Both the position numbers and the translations under genes were made by a program. DNA of 35,371 nucleotides from Actinokineospora pegani. Lineage in GTDB: Bacteria > Actinomycetota > Actinomycetes > Mycobacteriales > Pseudonocardiaceae. Below the pieces are notes generated by a model. It was not told where the DNA came from. It made no database searches and was given only the letters and a program-made list of their open reading frames with translations. The DNA lies in the NCBI RefSeq assembly GCF_009745975.1, contig NZ_WHOL01000085.1, positions 9,110 through 44,480 of the forward strand, in the 5' to 3' direction. Numbering within the stretch: the stretch's first letter is position 1; each line of letters begins with the position of its first letter. Positions 32,730-35,371 of the stretch are shown here, piece after piece.

Positions 32730-33920
32730 ATGTCCAGCGAACCGATCACCGACGGGCCGGTCTTCGACGCCGCGTCCGACGACTTCGGCCACCACGTCCA
32801 CCACGTCCCACGCGGGGTGTTGACCCCCACCACGGTCGACGAGCTCGCCGACGCCGTCGCCTACGCCTGCAACAGGGGCTTGCCGCTGTTGGCCCGCGGC
32901 CAGGGCCACTCCACGGCCGGGCAGTCGCAGGTGGCGGACGGCATCGTCATCGACATGCGGAACCGGACCAGGGTCCTGGAGGTCACCGACCAGGAGGTGA
33001 CCGTCGAGGCAGGCGCCACCTGGTACCAGGTCCTCGACGCCACGATCGCCCACGGCCTGACCCCACCCGTGCTCACCGACTACCTCGGCCTCTCCGTCGG
33101 CGGCACCCTCTCCGTCGGCGGCGTCGGCGGCGCCAGCCACCGCCACGGCGCCCAAACCGACAACGTGCTCGCCCTCAACGCCGTCACCGACCAGGGCCTG
33201 ACCACTTGCTCGCCCACCACCGACACCACCCTGTTCGACCAGATCCGCGCCGGACGAGGCCGCCACGGCATCATCGCCACCGCCCGCATCCCCCTCGTCC
33301 CCGCACCCACCACCGCCCGCGTCCACACCCTCCACTACACCTCGCTCGACACCTTCCTCGACGACCAACGCCACGCCATGACCCTCCCCGACGCCGACTA
33401 CCTCGAAGGTCAAGCAAAGTGGACCGGCACCGGCTGGCGCTACGAACTCGAACTCGTCCAGTACGTCAACAACGACCACCCGCCCGCCGACCTGAACGAC
33501 CTGCAGTACAACGACCACGAATTCGCCGAACGCGACTACTACGACTTCGCCACCCGCCTCCGCGCAGGCGAAGAACTCCTGCGCCAACTCGGCGACTGGC
33601 TCCAACCCCACCCCTGGGTCAACTACCTCGTCCCCGCCCCCAAGGCAGAACAAGTCATCGACCACGTCCTCGCCACCACCACCCTCGACGACATCGGCGT
33701 GCGCGGCACCGTCCTGACCTACCCCTACCCCCGCGCCCGCATGCGCACCCCCGCCATGCCCCTGCCCGCCGGAGACGACGACTTCCACATCATCGCCCTC
33801 CTGCGCACCGCCCTCCCCGACGCGCCGGTCAGCCACCACCAGATGCTCGAAGCCAACAACCGCCTCGACCACCACGTCACCACCAACGGCGGCACCATCT
33901 ACCTAGGCCGCCTGACCTAA
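32730..33920 (+). CDS. Cytokinin-dehydrogenase-like FAD-linked oxidoreductase
   Basis: A protein of 396 residues; ATG 32730 follows AAGGGGG. The FAD-binding domain begins with TPTTVDELADAVAYA and LPLLARGQGHSTAGQS. The GHS motif (about residues 59-61) is where cytokinin dehydrogenases attach FAD to His. YLGLSVGGTLSVGG and ASHRHGAQTDNVLAL continue the PP-binding fold. The C-terminal HPWVNYLVP matches the HPWLNLFVP-like motif of cytokinin dehydrogenases. It is shorter than plant enzymes (about 500 residues). It probably oxidises an amine or a related small molecule; the substrate cannot be told. It has no obvious tie to pilus assembly. Confidence 0.82.
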   Translation: MSSEPITDGPVFDAASDDFGHHVHHVPRGVLTPTTVDELADAVAYACNRGLPLLARGQGHSTAGQSQVADGIVIDMRNRTRVLEVTDQEVTVEAGATWYQVLDATIAHGLTPPVLTDYLGLSVGGTLSVGGVGGASHRHGAQTDNVLALNAVTDQGLTTCSPTTDTTLFDQIRAGRGRHGIIATARIPLVPAPTTARVHTLHYTSLDTFLDDQRHAMTLPDADYLEGQAKWTGTGWRYELELVQYVNNDHPPADLNDLQYNDHEFAERDYYDFATRLRAGEELLRQLGDWLQPHPWVNYLVPAPKAEQVIDHVLATTTLDDIGVRGTVLTYPYPRARMRTPAMPLPAGDDDFHIIALLRTALPDAPVSHHQMLEANNRLDHHVTTNGGTIYLGRLT

Positions 33921-33960
33921 CAGGGGCCCACCACAGCCACAACGCGTTATACGACAAGGA

Positions 33961-34554
33961 ATGAATCTCCTCATCCCCACCTGGGGACTCCTCGGCGCAA
34001 CCCTCGGCGCCGTCATCAACACCCACATCCGCCCCCTGCTTCAACACAACCCCACAGGCCCCTGGAAAACCCCGCTGACAGCCGCCCTGACCGGCATCCT
34101 GTTCACCGCCACAGCAGCCCTTACCCCCACCACCGAAGCCCGAACCGCCATCAGCGCCGTCATCACCGTCGGCGTCCCCCTCGCCGCGATCGACCTCACC
34201 GAACTACGACTCCCCACCCCCCTCATCACCGCCGGACTCACCACAACCATCACCGCGACCCTCGCCACCGGCACCTGGACCGCCCCCACCCGAGCAATCA
34301 CCGCCGCCTTCCTCGTCACCGCCCTCTACCTCACCCTCGCCCACACCACAGGCGGCCTCGGCCCAGGCGACATCCGCCTCGGAGCCCTCCTAGCCACCCT
34401 CACCGCCTGGACCACCTGGACAGCCCTCGCCACCAGCCTCATCCTCAGCTGGACCACCCTCGCCCTCCAACACACCACCCACCACGACAACACCCCCATC
34501 CCCGCAGGCCCAGCCCTCATCCTCGGCACCATCATCACCACCCTCAGCACATAG
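33961..34554 (+). CDS. A24-family prepilin peptidase (TadV/CpaA-like)
   Basis: A protein of 197 residues made almost wholly of membrane helices. The two catalytic aspartates of the A24 family are visible: Asp78 in AAIDLTELRLP and Asp137 in GGLGPGDIRL (the GxGD motif). It lacks the cytoplasmic N-methyltransferase domain of larger prepilin peptidases, as in TadV/CpaA. It would cleave the leaders of the Flp- and TadE-like proteins encoded at 23704-24698. AAGGA lies directly before the ATG, an unusually short spacing. It is 40 bp downstream of the flavoprotein and on the opposite strand to the other Tad genes. Confidence 0.86.
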   Translation: MNLLIPTWGLLGATLGAVINTHIRPLLQHNPTGPWKTPLTAALTGILFTATAALTPTTEARTAISAVITVGVPLAAIDLTELRLPTPLITAGLTTTITATLATGTWTAPTRAITAAFLVTALYLTLAHTTGGLGPGDIRLGALLATLTAWTTWTALATSLILSWTTLALQHTTHHDNTPIPAGPALILGTIITTLST

Positions 34555-34860
34555 ACCACACGAGCTGCCCTCACCGCAGACCTTTGAAAGTGGATGAGGA
34601 ACACCCGACCGACCAGAAGACCCGCAGGTCAAGAAGGGCCTTGCCCGCGCGAGCGGGGCAGCCCGTGGGACAGGTAGGTCATGGCGCGGCGGTGGGGGTT
34701 GTCTTCTCGCGCGTGCGGGCTCGCCTCGGCTACAGCTGGCATCCTGTAGCTGGACGAGCACACGATCGTTCGAGCGCACATGCTCACCCACAGGCTCACA
34801 ATCGCGCTAAAACGGCCCCGCGACCACGGCCGATCTCTAGGACCGTGTCCTGCATGGTGA
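34555..34860. other. 306-bp intergenic region between convergent genes
   Basis: No gene is supported here. GCTACAG and CTGTAGC (near 34728-34750) form a 7-bp stem with an 8-base loop, a possible terminator for either convergent gene. Nothing else stands out. Confidence 0.45.
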
Positions 34861-35371
34861 TCAGTTGGCGTCCAGCTCGCTCCGCCAGCGGGCGAGGTTG
34901 TGGCGGGTGGTGAGGGTGGTGGGGTGGTCGGGACCCAACACCCGCAACGCATCGGTGAGCAGGCCCTCGAACGCCGCCACAGCACCAGCGGGATCACCCG
35001 CCAGTCCACGCCAGTAGGCGAGGTTGTGGCGGGTGGCGAGGGTGTCGGGGTGGTCAGGGCCCAACACCCGCAACCGGTCGGCGAGCACACCCTCAAACGC
35101 CGTCACGGCACCAGCGGGATCACCCGCCGCACCACGCCAGCGGGCGAGGTTGTCGCGGGTGGCGAGAGTGTCGGGGTGGTCGGGACCCAACACCCGCAAC
35201 CGGTCTGCGAGCAGGCCCTCGAACGCCGCTACAGCACCAGCGGGATCACCCGCCTCACCACGCCAGCGGGTGAGGTTGTGGCGGGTGGTGAGGGTGCCGG
35301 GGTGGTCCGGACCCAACACCCGCAACGCATCGGTGAGCAGGCCCTCGAACGCCGCCACAGCACCAGCGGAA
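34861..35371 (-). CDS. Tetratricopeptide repeat protein, C-terminal part
   Basis: The stop is at 34861 and the frame runs off the window edge. The visible 170 residues are four near-identical 42-residue units. Each has the pattern GDPAGAVAAFEGLL, LRVLGPDHPDTL, TRHNLARWRG, which is the TPR_10/TPR_12 type found in actinobacterial NB-ARC/TPR regulators and kinesin-light-chain-like proteins. Such repeats usually form a solenoid for protein binding. The N-terminal domain that would tell its function lies outside the window. The nearly identical units suggest recent expansion or gene conversion. Confidence 0.85.
   Translation of the reverse strand, partial: SAGAVAAFEGLLTDALRVLGPDHPGTLTTRHNLTRWRGEAGDPAGAVAAFEGLLADRLRVLGPDHPDTLATRDNLARWRGAAGDPAGAVTAFEGVLADRLRVLGPDHPDTLATRHNLAYWRGLAGDPAGAVAAFEGLLTDALRVLGPDHPTTLTTRHNLARWRSELDAN
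34892..35371 (-). repeat. Tandem 126-bp coding repeats
   Basis: The 126-bp unit begins with GCGAGGTTGTGGCGGG on the plus strand at 34892 and recurs at 35018, 35144 and 35270. Each encodes a 42-residue TPR unit. Differences between copies are few and often third-codon. Confidence 0.85.

Noticed and set aside
32577-33875. 432-residue minus-strand frame opposite the flavoprotein
   Set aside because: Val/Gly/Glu/Asp repetition mirrors the plus-strand gene; the plus strand has clear FAD motifs and a ribosome site.
34390-34791. 133-residue minus-strand frame over the end of the prepilin peptidase
   Set aside because: It is mostly the complement of the peptidase gene and has no family features.
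34892-35371. CRISPR array, because of regular repeats
   Set aside because: The 126-bp units are contiguous, in frame and encode TPR motifs; there are no unique spacers.

Overview
This window is high-GC actinobacterial DNA. The overlapping ATGA/GTGA gene junctions, frequent GTG starts, Actinobacteria-type conjugation genes, a BTAD/LysM regulator and a Tad locus with split pseudopilins suggest a filamentous or Pseudonocardiaceae-like actinomycete. That assignment is inferred from style and gene content, not from a marker gene. The first half looks like the transfer module of an integrative conjugative element or conjugative plasmid. No integrase, att site, replication initiator, tRNA, rRNA or CRISPR array was found.

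Layout. (1) 1-3875, minus strand: a translationally coupled operon for DNA modification. In transcription order it has a methyltransferase-like protein without the catalytic motif, an SPPY DNA methyltransferase, a C5-cytosine methyltransferase, a PAPS-reductase-like PP-loop protein, and the first codons of a further gene running off the window. (2) 3876-4161: divergent control region with a perfect palindrome and repeated CGGTACCA boxes. (3) 4162-15585, plus strand: a sigma-like protein, a small pilin-like protein, a VirB6/TrbL-like channel protein with an unusual repeat tail, a PrgI-family protein, a VirB4 ATPase, a TraD/VirD4-like coupling protein, a replication-relaxation family protein and a transglycosylase-NlpC/P60 wall hydrolase. 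A HEAT-repeat gene lies antisense inside this operon (10185-11006). (4) 15797-19893: a winged-helix protein facing, across two strong perfect hairpins, a minus-strand operon of a MoxR-type AAA ATPase, a vWA protein with an HExxH metallopeptidase motif, and a small cysteine-rich protein. The ATPase has an N-terminal domain resembling the C-terminal domain of the winged-helix protein. (5) 19894-20604: about 0.7 kb without a supported gene, holding 12-bp tandem repeats. (6) 20605-32464, minus strand: a Tad/Flp pilus locus with a sigma factor, SAF/CpaB-like protein, degenerate CpaE-like protein, two secreted proteins, TadA, TadB, TadC, a Flp-like pilin, TadE/TadG-like pseudopilins and a membrane LysM-BTAD regulator. 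(7) 32730-34554, plus strand: a cytokinin-dehydrogenase-like flavoprotein and an A24 prepilin peptidase that could serve the Tad system. (8) 34861-35371: the C-terminal part of a protein of near-identical 42-residue TPR units.

How it may work together (inference): the type IV secretion genes export DNA, the wall hydrolase opens peptidoglycan, and the methyltransferase operon may protect the element's DNA in a new host. The Tad pilus may provide adhesion or mating contact, or may simply be neighbouring chromosomal or plasmid content. The most unusual observation is an array of six Q-[L/Y]-x-L-P-L peptides in the tail of the VirB6-like protein. Three of these match the QLxLxL form of the bacterial sliding-clamp-binding motif, so the transfer channel might tether the replication clamp. 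Close behind are the paired active/degenerate methyltransferases and the AAA/vWA/winged-helix cassette.
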